Positions 24,115 to 33,530 are shown, counted from the stretch's first letter. The stretch is 64,000 bases of DNA from Paenibacillus xylanilyticus (GCF_013359935.1 NZ_JABMCB010000202.1:558001-622000); one strand, 5' to 3'. The notes: generated by a model from the sequence alone, not told the origin. Program-made: numbers and translations.

Positions 24115-25317
24115 TTATTGCATACCTTCCATGATGGCATTAATGATGCCTTGCTGAGTGATTGTATTGTTTGAACGGTTAAACAAAGCGAAACCATGCT
24201 GACCGTTATGTCCATTGTCCCAATACACCGGCACGGCACCATACTTCTTGGCGGTTGCTGTTACCGCTTTGGCATAGGCTTGACGATATACGTTATTGCT
24301 AGCGTCGTAAGCTGTTTTATCAATAGAACCGAATTCACCAATCACAACAGGATAGCCCTGCGTTACAAACTTATCGTACATCGATTTGAACTGCGAATTC
24401 AGATAATCCTCTTGCCCCCAAGTAGACTTCTTCGAAGGATTTGCTGCCGTTGCACCCCACTGGGTGATATTGCCGTTCTCCTCACCTGCAAAATCCCAAG
24501 GGGAGTAGTAGTGTGCCGAGATCATGATTCTCTTCTGGGAGCTGGGAATTGCCGAGGATCTGAATTGATCGGTCGGGAGCGCGAATCCATAATTGCCTAC
24601 AGTGTAATCAATATTTGTATTCCAGCCTGGAATCAGCAGCCATCTGGCGTTGTTGTTGCCTCCGGTTTTCCGGACCGTGTCCACAAAGATTTGGTTGTAG
24701 GCGTTCAGATTAGCATAATACGCCGAATTCGGATTACCGTAATTTCCGTCGAACACTTCGTTCATGGATTCGAAAATAAGACGCTCATTATAGCTGCTGA
24801 ACTTGGTAGCAATTTGCTGCCATACCTTTTGATATTTTTCCTTAATGGCAGCCTGATTGCTGCCGTTTACCAGAAGCCATCCACCCGGAACGGAATTATA
24901 CCCATCCCCATGAATGTTAATAACCACATATAAGCCTTCATTATATGCATAGTCAACTGCGGTTTGGATCCGATCCAGCCATGTGGCGTTGACCGTATAA
25001 TTGGGAGCGCTTCCAATATGATTTAAATAGGATACGGGAATTCGAATTGTTTTGAAGCCAGCAGCCTTCACCTTTTTGATCAATTCTGGGGTGACGACAG
25101 GATTGCCCCATGCTGTCTCATTCGGTACACCGTTTACTGCTGCTTCAAGCTGATTCCCCAAATTCCATCCTGCACCCATCTCCGATACGATTTGCGAAGC
25201 TGTTAATGATCTGAAATCAGCTGCCGATGCCCGGGTACTCCACCCGGTAAATGCCACAGCTGCCAACAATACTAGCCCTAAGCTGCAAACGCCAAATTTC
25301 TTCATTTTTTTGAGCAT
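24115..25317 (-). CDS. Secreted GH5 endoglucanase (cellulase)
   Basis: About 400 aa. A Sec signal peptide (MKKFGVCSLGLVLLAAVAFTGW) ends near ASAADF. The single catalytic domain begins with IVSEMGAGWNLGNQLEA and has VVINIHGDGYN, the acid/base glutamate in IFESMNEVFDG, HYYSPWDFAGE, and the nucleophile glutamate in PVVIGEFGSIDK. It cleaves internal beta-1,4 bonds of glucans outside the cell. No carbohydrate-binding module or anchor follows. ATG 25317 is used, seven bases after GGAGG. It is a single-gene unit with its own terminator. Confidence 0.93.
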   Translation of the reverse strand: MLKKMKKFGVCSLGLVLLAAVAFTGWSTRASAADFRSLTASQIVSEMGAGWNLGNQLEAAVNGVPNETAWGNPVVTPELIKKVKAAGFKTIRIPVSYLNHIGSAPNYTVNATWLDRIQTAVDYAYNEGLYVVINIHGDGYNSVPGGWLLVNGSNQAAIKEKYQKVWQQIATKFSSYNERLIFESMNEVFDGNYGNPNSAYYANLNAYNQIFVDTVRKTGGNNNARWLLIPGWNTNIDYTVGNYGFALPTDQFRSSAIPSSQKRIMISAHYYSPWDFAGEENGNITQWGATAANPSKKSTWGQEDYLNSQFKSMYDKFVTQGYPVVIGEFGSIDKTAYDASNNVYRQAYAKAVTATAKKYGAVPVYWDNGHNGQHGFALFNRSNNTITQQGIINAIMEGMQ

Positions 25318-25693
25318 AACCAAACCTCCGCTTATTCTATTTTTTCAACAAGCAGTGCCGTTACTCTCTTTATCCCCATCGGATGATTCGATAATCTGCC
25401 CCCTTCCGTATCGATCAAACAAATGAAATAGCCGCCTAACAAGAACAGATTAACACAAATATGGAAAATAAAGAACAATAATCTGTCTATGATTTTTCGA
25501 CAAATATTTATTTGTTCTATAGATGGTACATGTACGTAAGAACGAGATCATCAACAGGAGATGGATGAACGATATACGTGTTCGTTTGCGGATTCAAGAC
25601 AAAAAAGCCGCTTATATTAGCGACTTTCATTGTGCATTCGGATTTATTTAATGATCAGGTGCAGAAGTTACTTATGCTGGTTTATCCAGAAAT
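25318..25693. other. Gap between GH5 and GH4 genes
   Basis: Apart from the terminator at 25601-25624 and the presumed GH5 promoter upstream of 25317, I see no gene or distinct operator here. Confidence 0.5.
25601..25624 (-). terminator. Intrinsic terminator after the GH4 gene
   Basis: Minus-strand stem GTCGCT / AGCGGC (one G-U pair) followed by TTTTTTG; short but well placed, 70 bp after the GH4 stop. Confidence 0.6.
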
Positions 25694-27100
25694 TCAATTC
25701 CGGTTTAGCCCATCCGCATACCAGATACCCGGAATCATCTCGCGCTCCAGTGCCAGCAATTCTTTGATGATCTTATCCGCGTCACTGATGGAACTTACGA
25801 GCGGATCCGTTAACATGGCTCTCCTCAGCTTTTCATAACTCTGCTCCACGACCGCCTCCACCGTAAGCTCATGCGTATCCAGCACAAGCTCCTGCATCCC
25901 TCGAATTCCTCGCGGCATCTCACCTACGTGGACCGGCTTCGCTCCATCCATGCTTACATCGCATAACAGCTCCAGGAATGAATCATGATTCATATTGGTT
26001 ACCGCCCCGTTGTTAAGCGTATTGATAAAAAACCGTTTTCCCAAATTCCCCACCATATTTTCGATAATGTCTGTGGCATGATCCGGGCCGAAAGTACGCA
26101 TGTATTCAGCGATCGGAATGTTACCAGTGAGGAAGTCATCCACCTGCTGCCACATCTCATCATGACGCTGATACCGGTCCTCCGTCTCCCAGATTGATAA
26201 CGGCGGAATGGCGTCTGGCGTCTTACCAAGGCCCTGCCAAAAACGGACGTATTCCTTCGTGTGTGCTGTACAGGTAGGAATATAGCCAAAGGTGTCGTAC
26301 AGTTCGTACGTGATGGCGTCGTTATGAAGTGCTTTTGCACCGCGGTCTCCGCCGTTGTTCTCTTCACCAGCCGCCTTGCGCATGGTCTCAGCGATCGCGG
26401 GCATGAGATTCTTTCCTTCATATTCCGCTTTTAGCAGCCACGTGAAATGATTGACGCCGGCGATACGAAAATCGAATTTTCGGTCGATCTCTTCGTTAAA
26501 CTCGCTCCGGTCTCCAATAATTCCGGCTCGTATTGCGTAAAAGGCCTTTTTATGCGGCATATGGTGGCTGTCGCACAGCGCAAACGATTTCAGCTTCGGG
26601 GCATAACGGTGTAACGCGATACCATGGACGGTAGACGGATTAATGTAGTTGATAACCCAAGCATCGGGACACAACTCTTCAATGTCTTTAGCGCATTCCA
26701 TGATTACCGGCAGCTCCCGCATCGCCCGAAAAATCCCGCCCGGCCCGATTGTATCCCCGGAGCACATGCGGATGCCATATTTTAAAGACACTTGGCAATC
26801 AATACCCCGATATTTCACCGATTGCTCCGCAAAACTGAGCACAACGAAGTCGGCTTCCGAAAGCACCTTTCTTCGATCCGTCGAGCCCTCCACCTTCAAC
26901 GATACGTTGTTCTCCCGAGCCACCATTTCTGCGAGTCTTACCATTTTCGATAGTCTTTCCTCATCCGTATCCACTAGAGCAAGCGTTCCCTGATTCAGGT
27001 AAGGGGAGTGGATCATCTGCCAAATGGATTGACGTCCGAAAAATAGACTGCCTGCTCCGATCACGACAACCTTTGGTTGCTGCATGTTTGAACTATTCAT
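25694..27100 (-). CDS. GH4 family NAD+/Mn2+-dependent alpha-glycosidase (galactosidase/glucosidase/galacturonidase-like)
   Basis: The 468-aa protein has the NAD-binding start VVVIGAGSLFFGRQSIWQM (residues 11-29) and GH4 blocks: GIDCQVSLKYGIRMCSGDTIGPGGIF, VINYINPSTVHGIA, ALCDSHHMPHKK (metal-binding Cys region) and AGVNHFTWLL (metal-binding His). GH4 enzymes use NAD in an elimination-type mechanism on alpha- or beta-glycosides. The presence of a Cys-Asp-Ser motif rather than CN-P separates it from phospho-glycosidases and suggests an alpha-galactosidase or alpha-galacturonidase-like member. It is divergent from an AraC regulator. AGGAGGG precedes the ATG. Confidence 0.88.
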   Translation of the reverse strand: MNSSNMQQPKVVVIGAGSLFFGRQSIWQMIHSPYLNQGTLALVDTDEERLSKMVRLAEMVARENNVSLKVEGSTDRRKVLSEADFVVLSFAEQSVKYRGIDCQVSLKYGIRMCSGDTIGPGGIFRAMRELPVIMECAKDIEELCPDAWVINYINPSTVHGIALHRYAPKLKSFALCDSHHMPHKKAFYAIRAGIIGDRSEFNEEIDRKFDFRIAGVNHFTWLLKAEYEGKNLMPAIAETMRKAAGEENNGGDRGAKALHNDAITYELYDTFGYIPTCTAHTKEYVRFWQGLGKTPDAIPPLSIWETEDRYQRHDEMWQQVDDFLTGNIPIAEYMRTFGPDHATDIIENMVGNLGKRFFINTLNNGAVTNMNHDSFLELLCDVSMDGAKPVHVGEMPRGIRGMQELVLDTHELTVEAVVEQSYEKLRRAMLTDPLVSSISDADKIIKELLALEREMIPGIWYADGLNRN

Positions 27101-27273
27101 AATTAACCCTCCTCATATGTTATAAGTTCATTATAGGAGAGTGGAGCAAAAGCGGAATGTGCGATAGTTTTTAAAACATGTCAAATAGTATGATCATTAA
27201 CAACCCATTAATCCTTTGATATACTAATTGAAAATGAAGGATGTCATGCGGTAGAGGAAATTGGGAGGTTCTA

Positions 27274-28125
27274 ATGAATGAAGGCAAAATAAATATGAGT
27301 ATACTCAACGAACTCTCGGAGTACATTACTCTCCGGATGAGTTCTTATTTAGAACAAGTTCACGATATAGGCTGGATTGAACACAAGTCTCATCCCGATT
27401 ACGATCTCTGGTTCATCCAATCGGGCTCCGTCAAAGTCACACTTGATGGGATCGAACATATAGCATTCCCGGGAGACGTCGTCTTTTTTTATCCCGATCT
27501 GCCCTATATCGCCTCAACAAACGAAGATCATTGCAGATTCATATATATCCACTTTGATTTCGGCATCGGCGACCAACAGCGAATTCTGGACGAGTTTCTA
27601 CTCCCGGGCATTGTGCCGGGCAACCTGATCCATGAGGAAGTCACGCTGTTCACCACAGCCTATCACCGCTTAAAGCGGGGCAGCGGCACATCAGGGAACC
27701 AGCTTTACTTAAAAGCTTCTCTTCTCGTCGTCATCGCGCAGATCCTCGAGCTTCACAAACAAGGTACCTATGCTGGTACATTCCTGAACGGTAAAAACCG
27801 AAGAAAAACAGAAGGAAGCCTGGAATTTCTGCAGGACGTATTCCAATACGTGGATGCGAACCTGGAGTGTTCCATTCGGATCAACGAACTCGCGGCAATT
27901 GCCGGTGTCTCCGAGAAGTATTTTATCTCCTTATTCAAGAAAACCGTAGGTATCACGCCAGGACAGTACATTTCCCGGATCAAAATGAATCGGGCAAGGG
28001 ATTATCTCTACGAAAAAAAATATACGATACAACAGATCGCTGGTTTCCTCGGGTATCCCGATCCCTTTACATTTTCTAAAGCCTTCAAAAAATATTACAA
28101 CGTGCCTCCTTCGAAATTTGAGTAG
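27274..28125 (+). CDS. AraC-family regulator, probably of the GH4 gene
   Basis: About 283 aa: an N-terminal cupin-like AraC sensing domain (HPDYDLWFIQSGSVKVTLDG, FPGDVVFFYPDLPY) and a C-terminal double HTH (IRINELAAIAGVSEKYFISLF and YTIQQIAGFLGYPDPFTFSKAF). ATG 27274 follows GGGAGG. It is transcribed away from the GH4 glycosidase with 173 bp between them, and likely activates it in response to a sugar. Confidence 0.9.
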   Translation: MNEGKINMSILNELSEYITLRMSSYLEQVHDIGWIEHKSHPDYDLWFIQSGSVKVTLDGIEHIAFPGDVVFFYPDLPYIASTNEDHCRFIYIHFDFGIGDQQRILDEFLLPGIVPGNLIHEEVTLFTTAYHRLKRGSGTSGNQLYLKASLLVVIAQILELHKQGTYAGTFLNGKNRRKTEGSLEFLQDVFQYVDANLECSIRINELAAIAGVSEKYFISLFKKTVGITPGQYISRIKMNRARDYLYEKKYTIQQIAGFLGYPDPFTFSKAFKKYYNVPPSKFE

Positions 28126-28150
28126 GCGCGCTGTACTTTTGAAATAAAAA

Positions 28151-28176
28151 AAGCCGCTGAAATAGCGGCTTGTTTC
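28151..28176. terminator. Bidirectional intrinsic terminator
   Basis: Stem AAGCCGCT / AGCGGCTT (28151-28171) between the convergent araC (plus) and marR (minus) genes. The minus-strand T-run is the stronger one. Confidence 0.75.
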
Positions 28177-28234
28177 ACATGCATTTAATCTGGATTACTA
28201 ATTATATCTTGAGAACTGAATACTTATAAGCGAG

Positions 28235-28660
28235 CTATACTATATTACTCTCCATTTGATGCATTAGTTGTCTTAATATCAACCGATCTTCCTTAGATAT
28301 GGAATGCAGTAATTTTTCCTGCTGTTCCTTCCATTTGTTCTCAACCGGCTTTTCTAATTCTTTGCCTTTATCCGTTAGATATATACGCATGATTCTCGCA
28401 TCTTGTTCATCACGTTTCCGATATATAAATCCGTTCTGCTCCAGCGATTTAACCATATTAGTTACCGTAGGCGGTTCACATTTTAAGTGTTCACATAGTT
28501 GCATTTGTGTTACCCCGTCACCCAACCACAGTCGATACAACAAATTATCTTGCCCTACATAGAGATTGATTTCCCTTAGAGATTCACTATAATTTCGACG
28601 CATTTGGGAAGAAATCCGATCTAACGTCTGTCGAATATCACAATCCACTGGATCTGTCAT
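28235..28660 (-). CDS. MarR-family transcriptional regulator
   Basis: The 141-aa winged-helix protein has the recognition region VTQMQLCEHLKCEPPTVTNMVKSLEQNGFIYRKRDEQDARIMRIYLTDKG (residues 51-100, partly quoted), which is typical of MarR. AGGGAGG-type site precedes ATG 28660. A perfect 12-bp palindrome lies about 30 bp upstream of its start and recurs in front of the Gfo/Idh gene 3.5 kb away, so it probably represses itself and that promoter. Cys58 and Cys63 in the HTH could sense oxidants or electrophiles. Confidence 0.9.
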   Translation of the reverse strand: MTDPVDCDIRQTLDRISSQMRRNYSESLREINLYVGQDNLLYRLWLGDGVTQMQLCEHLKCEPPTVTNMVKSLEQNGFIYRKRDEQDARIMRIYLTDKGKELEKPVENKWKEQQEKLLHSISKEDRLILRQLMHQMESNIV

Positions 28661-28685
28661 GAATGTTCCCTCCCTGCACCCGAAT

Positions 28686-28704
28686 TATAGTTAGTATACT
28701 AAAT
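28686..28704. promoter_or_regulatory. Probable MarR operator, copy 1
   Basis: TATAGTTAGTATACTAAAT contains the perfect palindrome TTAGTATACTAA, 31-42 bp upstream of marR. The same 19 bases with one change occur, on the minus strand, at 32264-32246. Confidence 0.6.
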
Positions 28705-28802
28705 GTATCACGGTGAAATACAGGTGTCAATTTACCTAGAGTTCCCCTATTAGGGACAGGTTTCGTATCTAATTTTCACAAATGATAGCTTTGTTTAGAA
28801 AC

Positions 28803-29543
28803 TTATTTTTTTGCAAATCCTTGCTTGTTCAAGTAGTCCATCATTTCAGGCTGAATACTTCTTTCAAGATGATCCTGGATATGGTCACTCCATCCTTTTA
28901 CTTTTTTCACGGTGAAAGGAGCCTTAACCGGACGACTTTTATAATACTTCAGCATGGTTTCATCGTAGACAGCTAATTTCTCTCGATCAAGGGGGTGATA
29001 CTGATTTTCCAGTAAAACCATGGATTGTGGAAGCCGGGGTTTCAGCTCAGGTTTATCTCCAGCTGGATGGCCAATACATAATCCGACCAAAGGAATCACA
29101 TACTTCGGTAAATTTAATACGTCAGATAGTTCGGAAATATTGGCTCTGACCGCACCAATAAAAACCCCGCCAAGTCCCAGGGATTCGGCTGCCGTTAACG
29201 CGTTCTGTGCCATTAGTCCGGCATCGAATGATCCGATCAATAGAAATTCAATAAATTCAATATCCACATCCGGGGCAATTTGATGGTTCCGGTTAAAATC
29301 TGCACAGAAAATCCAAAACTCTGCCGCTTCTTCAATATAAGGTTGATCGACACAGAGATGTCTGACTTTTTTTCGAAGTACCGGGTCTGTGATTCGAATA
29401 ATGGACACGGCCTGCAGAAGGCTGAACGATGAGGTTTGATTAGCTGCCTGAAAGATTGCGTCTCGTTGTTCATCTGTCAGGGGTTGAGATGTGTAAGCAC
29501 GAAACGATGTATGGTTATGAAGCAATTCGAGTGTATTATTCAT
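28803..29543 (-). CDS. NfsA-type NADPH-dependent nitroreductase (FMN flavoprotein)
   Basis: About 246 aa, the length of NfsA/Frp-type oxygen-insensitive nitroreductases and flavin reductases. The opening LLHNHTSFRAYTSQPLTDEQ (FMN-binding Arg/Ser), ANQTSSFSLLQAVSIIRI, GLGGVFIGAVR and PLVGLCIGHPAG are family hallmarks. It would reduce nitroaromatics, quinones or flavins with NADPH. ATG 29543 follows GGAGAGG; a TTG at 29558 overlaps that site. It is 26 bp downstream of the flavin monooxygenase gene and could supply it with reduced flavin. Confidence 0.88.
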   Translation of the reverse strand: MNNTLELLHNHTSFRAYTSQPLTDEQRDAIFQAANQTSSFSLLQAVSIIRITDPVLRKKVRHLCVDQPYIEEAAEFWIFCADFNRNHQIAPDVDIEFIEFLLIGSFDAGLMAQNALTAAESLGLGGVFIGAVRANISELSDVLNLPKYVIPLVGLCIGHPAGDKPELKPRLPQSMVLLENQYHPLDREKLAVYDETMLKYYKSRPVKAPFTVKKVKGWSDHIQDHLERSIQPEMMDYLNKQGFAKK

Positions 29544-29569
29544 AAAAGTCCTCTCCAATATTTAGTTAT

Positions 29570-30904
29570 TTAATCATTCCGCATCCCATATTCATAAGGA
29601 ACGCCCATATTCTCGCGTAGTGTTTTCCCTTCATATTCCCTGTGAAATAATCCCCGGTCCTGCAATATCGGGACAACCAGGTTCACAAAATCGGCAACTC
29701 CATCAAAGGATATATCGGGTACAACCGAGAATCCGTCACATGCTCCCGCCACAAACCATTCTTCCAAGAAATCGGCGACCTGCTCAGGGGTACCTGCAAC
29801 TACCGGATGATAGTTAATGACTCCGTGGGCGAGAACATCCCGAATGGATAACCCTTGTAACAACAACTTCAATGCTCTTGCGGAACGCGGATCCATTGGG
29901 TTGGCATATGCATTCTTCAATATGTCGTGCGCTAAAGGTTTATCTATATCTACCGAATTTACGGATAAAGGCAGACCAACCATGGAACCAAGGTAACTTA
30001 CCCTGTTGGGAATCTCCTCCGGATTAAAACTCATCAGTTGTTTTCGACGTAGCAGAGCCTCTTCTTCCGTTGAAGCCAGAGAAAACATGAAACCTGCAAA
30101 CATCTTGATATCATCGGGGTTTCGACCGAAACGGGCAGCACTTTCCCGAATGGCTTGTCTTTGTTCACGAGCAGACTCTATATCATAAGGATTGGCGTAG
30201 ACCCCCGAAGCGTATTTCCCCGCCAATTCCAATCCCTCTCTCCCTCCTCCAGCCTGGAAAATAACAGGCTGGCCCTGTTCGGATGGCGGGATCGGCAACG
30301 GACCGCGAGATGCATAATATTGACCTTGAAGGTTTATGGGCTGAATTTTGTCCATATCGGCAAATGTCCCTCCTTCTACATCTAACGTCCAAGCGTCTGG
30401 TTCCCAGCTCCCCCACAATGCCTGCACGATTTGGATGCTCTCATGCGCCTTGTCATAGCGTTCTTGGCGATTGGCAACCCGTGAACCGAAATTAGCTGCC
30501 GCTAAGGGATCAGATGTGGTAACCGCATTCCATCCTACACGTCCATGACTGATTACATCCAATGCTTTGAACTGACGCGCGATATTGTATGGATAATTAA
30601 ATGTCGTGGAGAGAGTAGCAACAAGCCCGATATGGTTCGTCTCTCTTGCTACAGCCATTAGAGCCAGCATAGGGTCCATAGGAAACATAGGCGTCTGAGG
30701 CCCTAAGTTAACGGTTAATGCTGGAGTATCGGCAATGAAAATCATTTGAAATTTTCCTTTTTCGGCTAATTTAGCCCGTTCCACATATTGATCCGTATTG
30801 GTATAAGCTGCTGGGTCGGTACCAGGCATTCTCCAGGCGCTGAACTCAGCTCCATACCCAGAAACCATTTGTAGAGCCAGCTGCATCTCACTTCTTGTTT
30901 TCAT
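29570..30904 (-). CDS. LLM-class flavin-dependent monooxygenase (NtaA/SnaA/DszA family)
   Basis: The 444-aa protein is of the two-component luciferase-like monooxygenase group: FQMIFIADTPALTVN, LALMAVARETNHIGLVAT, ISHGRVGWNAVTTSDPLAAANFG, the substrate/flavin region PVIFQAGGGREGLELAG, and a C-terminal GACDGFSVVPD. Such enzymes use FMNH2 from a partner reductase to oxidise sulfur compounds, chelators or other xenobiotics. The NfsA-type gene directly downstream is a candidate partner. AAGGAG precedes the ATG. The substrate is not known. Confidence 0.9.
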   Translation of the reverse strand: MKTRSEMQLALQMVSGYGAEFSAWRMPGTDPAAYTNTDQYVERAKLAEKGKFQMIFIADTPALTVNLGPQTPMFPMDPMLALMAVARETNHIGLVATLSTTFNYPYNIARQFKALDVISHGRVGWNAVTTSDPLAAANFGSRVANRQERYDKAHESIQIVQALWGSWEPDAWTLDVEGGTFADMDKIQPINLQGQYYASRGPLPIPPSEQGQPVIFQAGGGREGLELAGKYASGVYANPYDIESAREQRQAIRESAARFGRNPDDIKMFAGFMFSLASTEEEALLRRKQLMSFNPEEIPNRVSYLGSMVGLPLSVNSVDIDKPLAHDILKNAYANPMDPRSARALKLLLQGLSIRDVLAHGVINYHPVVAGTPEQVADFLEEWFVAGACDGFSVVPDISFDGVADFVNLVVPILQDRGLFHREYEGKTLRENMGVPYEYGMRND

Positions 30905-31019
30905 GTCGTTCTTCTCCTTACTCCGAAAGCCACAGCGTAAATCACCTTTTTGTAATCCTTTAATAATTAGCCTGTTAACTAAAAGTTGATAGCTTTTTTC
31001 TGTCCCTAAATTTTCAGAA

Positions 31020-32123
31020 TCAAAAATATTGACGTTCTCCAGTTCGTGCTGCTTTCTCTACTGCATCCAGTAACTGATGGAGTTTTACCGCATCCGCGAA
31101 AGTGGGTGTTAAGGATGTTCCTTCATGGATATCTTGGGCGAATTTACGATAAGCCTGAGCCATGTTCAGAACAAATCCTGGGTCATCTTTGAGAGAGTCT
31201 GGCACCCAGTAATAGGAATCGGGAATGGTTAGCTCACCAAGCTGTTGGTCATTAGTGCCTGCACCGCGCAATTGGTGTGACCCGAATTGAATTGAAGCAG
31301 GCGCACTCAGCACGATCGTACCCTTGTCTCCGAAGATTTCAAGTGTAAGTCCGGTCTGATGTTTGACTCCGCCTTGAATATGAACACTGGCTGCTGCACC
31401 ACTCGTCAATTTTCCTGTAATCAGTATTTGATCATCTGTCGTCTTCTTGATGACTTTCTGGATATCCACCAATTCGACTTCAGGGAACTGTTGCGCCGTG
31501 ACGGCCGAAAGTTCGGTGAAATCCCCAAGCATATAGGTAAATGCATCCAAATTATGTCCACCTACAATGGTAAGCAAGTTCCCTCCAATCTTCCGATCAA
31601 ACAAATATGCTGTGGACTTGTCACCAACACCACCCATTCCATCAATGGAGATCTTCAAATTGGCTGACAATACTTTTCCAACATACCCTTCTGCCACTAG
31701 ATCTTTCACATACTGAATTGCCGGGGCCTGTCTGGCTTGCAATCCAATCGCATTTGGCAATTGGCGATCAGCTACCCATTTCTGCATTTCAAGTGCTTCA
31801 CCTGTATTGGATCCGAGTGGCCATTCGCAATAGATCGGTTTTCCAGCAGGAGCAATGGTTTGAACAGCATTATAATGTTCCTTGACGTTAATACTGACGA
31901 CTACCATATCCACATCCTGATGTTGAGCCAAATCTTCCATGTTATCAAAACCGTAATCTGCGTGGAAAGCTTCTGCACTCTTCTTCGCACTCGCCATATT
32001 GCTTGTCCCAACTGCCGTAAGATCAAACTCATCCAAATGTTCAATGGCCGGAATATGAGTACCGCTTGCCCAACCATTGTTCACTGATGCACCTATAATT
32101 CCGGTCCGAATTTTTTTACTCAT
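31020..32123 (-). CDS. Gfo/Idh/MocA-family oxidoreductase
   Basis: About 367 aa with an N-terminal Rossmann fold (KIRTGIIGASVNNGWASGTH, residues 4-23) and the family segments DVDMVVVSINVKEHYN and GKPIYCEWPLGSN, where the usual EKP lysine motif reads CEWP. The C-terminal domain has the GGNLLTIVGGHNLDAF block with the conserved histidine. ATG 32123 is chosen because AAGGAG lies upstream; the longer frame adds 18 unlikely residues. It may oxidise a sugar-like or other hydroxyl compound. A MarR-type site lies in its promoter, linking it to the marR/nitroreductase group. Confidence 0.86.
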   Translation of the reverse strand: MSKKIRTGIIGASVNNGWASGTHIPAIEHLDEFDLTAVGTSNMASAKKSAEAFHADYGFDNMEDLAQHQDVDMVVVSINVKEHYNAVQTIAPAGKPIYCEWPLGSNTGEALEMQKWVADRQLPNAIGLQARQAPAIQYVKDLVAEGYVGKVLSANLKISIDGMGGVGDKSTAYLFDRKIGGNLLTIVGGHNLDAFTYMLGDFTELSAVTAQQFPEVELVDIQKVIKKTTDDQILITGKLTSGAAASVHIQGGVKHQTGLTLEIFGDKGTIVLSAPASIQFGSHQLRGAGTNDQQLGELTIPDSYYWVPDSLKDDPGFVLNMAQAYRKFAQDIHEGTSLTPTFADAVKLHQLLDAVEKAARTGERQYF

Positions 32124-32245
32124 TGTAAAACATCTCCTTTTATTTTTAATTTCACCGGCACCTGCTGAAACCCCCAAGCGTCTTTAGCCCCACCACTGTT
32201 CCTGCTAATAACCACTTATCAACCTCGCTCTTCTATGGTATATTT

Positions 32246-32264
32246 ATTTAGCATACTAACTATA
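32246..32264. promoter_or_regulatory. Probable MarR operator, copy 2
   Basis: Reverse complement TATAGTTAGTATGCTAAAT matches the site in front of marR at 18 of 19 positions. It lies about 125 bp upstream of the Gfo/Idh start, in the region shared with the divergent hxlR-type gene. Confidence 0.55.
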
Positions 32265-32419
32265 TAGCAAAATAAGAATATTATCGTTCACATATTACTC
32301 AAACTAACCTTGTGTAGGTGAGTTGAAACAATCATAAGGTTATTCGTTTCGTTTGCAAAGAGGGCAATTTAAATGAACATAGTACATTTTTTCGTACCTA
32401 TAGATGAGGAGTGAGTTCA

Positions 32420-32773
32420 ATGAGAGTTTGTAATGAAGGATTTGACCAAGAGTTTATCGATAATAAAAGGGAAATGTACGCGATCGCCTTTACTCAAAAT
32501 GTCCTTTCAGGACGATGGAAATACTTTATATTATGGTATCTGAAAGGTGAAACACGCCGTTATACGGATATAAAAAAATTCCTTGGAGGTTTATCACAAG
32601 GCTCTCTCACCAAGCAGCTTAAAGAGTTGGAAAACGATGGCGTTATCAAGCGCGATGTGTATCCGGAAGTTCCTCCACGAGTAGAGTACTCGTTAACCAA
32701 CAAGGGAAACAAACTGCTGCCGATCCTTGAGAAGATGGCGGACTTCGGTAAAGAATACGGCGAAAAACCTTGA
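32420..32773 (+). CDS. HxlR-family transcriptional regulator
   Basis: The 117-aa winged-helix protein shows the HxlR pattern: VLSGRWKYFILWYLKGETRRYTDIKKFLGGLSQGSLTKQLKELENDGVIKRDVYPEVPPRVEYSLTNKG (residues 27-95, partly quoted). A single cysteine at residue 4 is in the place where YodB/HypR-type members sense quinones or disulfide stress, so redox sensing is possible. ATG 32420 follows GAGGAG; a GTG at 32411 overlaps that site. It is divergent from the Gfo/Idh gene across about 300 bp. Confidence 0.9.
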   Translation: MRVCNEGFDQEFIDNKREMYAIAFTQNVLSGRWKYFILWYLKGETRRYTDIKKFLGGLSQGSLTKQLKELENDGVIKRDVYPEVPPRVEYSLTNKGNKLLPILEKMADFGKEYGEKP

Positions 32774-33004
32774 TCTGTTGAGAGTTGTGCATGCCACTAA
32801 ATGATATTATTATGAACATAAAGATAATAAAATTAAAAACATATCACAGTAATGGATATGATCTTGCCAACACACGTTTCGGGTGGAATGTAGATATAAG
32901 ATCTCTTTACGAAGTTATCTTTAGATTTTCTTTAGAAATTTACTCATTAATTCCTTAGATTTTTTCATTATTATGTCTGTATCAACAAGAGAGGAGGTAC
33001 ATGA

Positions 33005-33508
33005 ATGATCAGTACGACGATCATGGAGTTACTTCATCAGTATGGTTATCTGATTTTTTATTTTGCCTTCTCCCTGGGCCCTTTCGGAATTCCAATACCC
33101 AATGAGATCACAATTATCAGTGGTGCCATTTTGAGCCAGACAGGTATCATCAATTCATGGATCACATATTTCTGTATCTTATCCGGACTATTAACGGCGA
33201 TTACTATAGCTTATTTTGCAGGAAAGTTATTTGGGAAAAAAATAAGGCACACATTACAAGACAATAAACATATGATCAAGGCTGAACGCATTCTGAATAA
33301 ACGAGGCAATTGGGCAATGTGTATCGGTTTGTTTATTCCCATTGTGCGATATGTGCTGCCTTTGGTGATTGGACTGAGTGGGATCAAGTTTAAAAGATTT
33401 GCTCTTATATCCTATTCCAGTGCTCTGTTATGGACCATAACTTATTTTACAGCTGGAACCTACTTTGGTTCACCCATCTTATCTACACTTCAATTATTTC
33501 ATAATTAA
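33005..33508 (+). CDS. DedA-family membrane protein
   Basis: The 167-aa membrane protein has the DedA features: GPFGIPIPNEITIISGAIL near residues 26-44, a small-residue-rich helix GLLTAITIAYFAGKLFG, the FIPIVRYVLPLVIGLSGIKFKRF segment, and a last helix. DedA proteins are now linked to flipping of lipid carriers or phospholipids and membrane homeostasis. GAGGAGG precedes the ATG. It is a single plus-strand gene ending at a hairpin shared with the next minus-strand gene. Confidence 0.9.
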   Translation: MISTTIMELLHQYGYLIFYFAFSLGPFGIPIPNEITIISGAILSQTGIINSWITYFCILSGLLTAITIAYFAGKLFGKKIRHTLQDNKHMIKAERILNKRGNWAMCIGLFIPIVRYVLPLVIGLSGIKFKRFALISYSSALLWTITYFTAGTYFGSPILSTLQLFHN

Positions 33509-33530
33509 TCGATTTCGATACCTGACTACT

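Noticed and set aside
23240-28176. Three similar hairpins with GCCGCT...AGCGGC at 23.2, 25.6 and 28.15 kb, considered as a mobile repeat family
   Set aside because: Each lies just after a gene and ends in a T-run; they differ in loop and flanks and are ordinary terminators.
30905-31019. TTAGCCTGTTAACTAA upstream of the flavin monooxygenase as a third MarR site
   Set aside because: Half sites TTAG and CTAA are present but the spacing is four bases too long compared with the two good copies.
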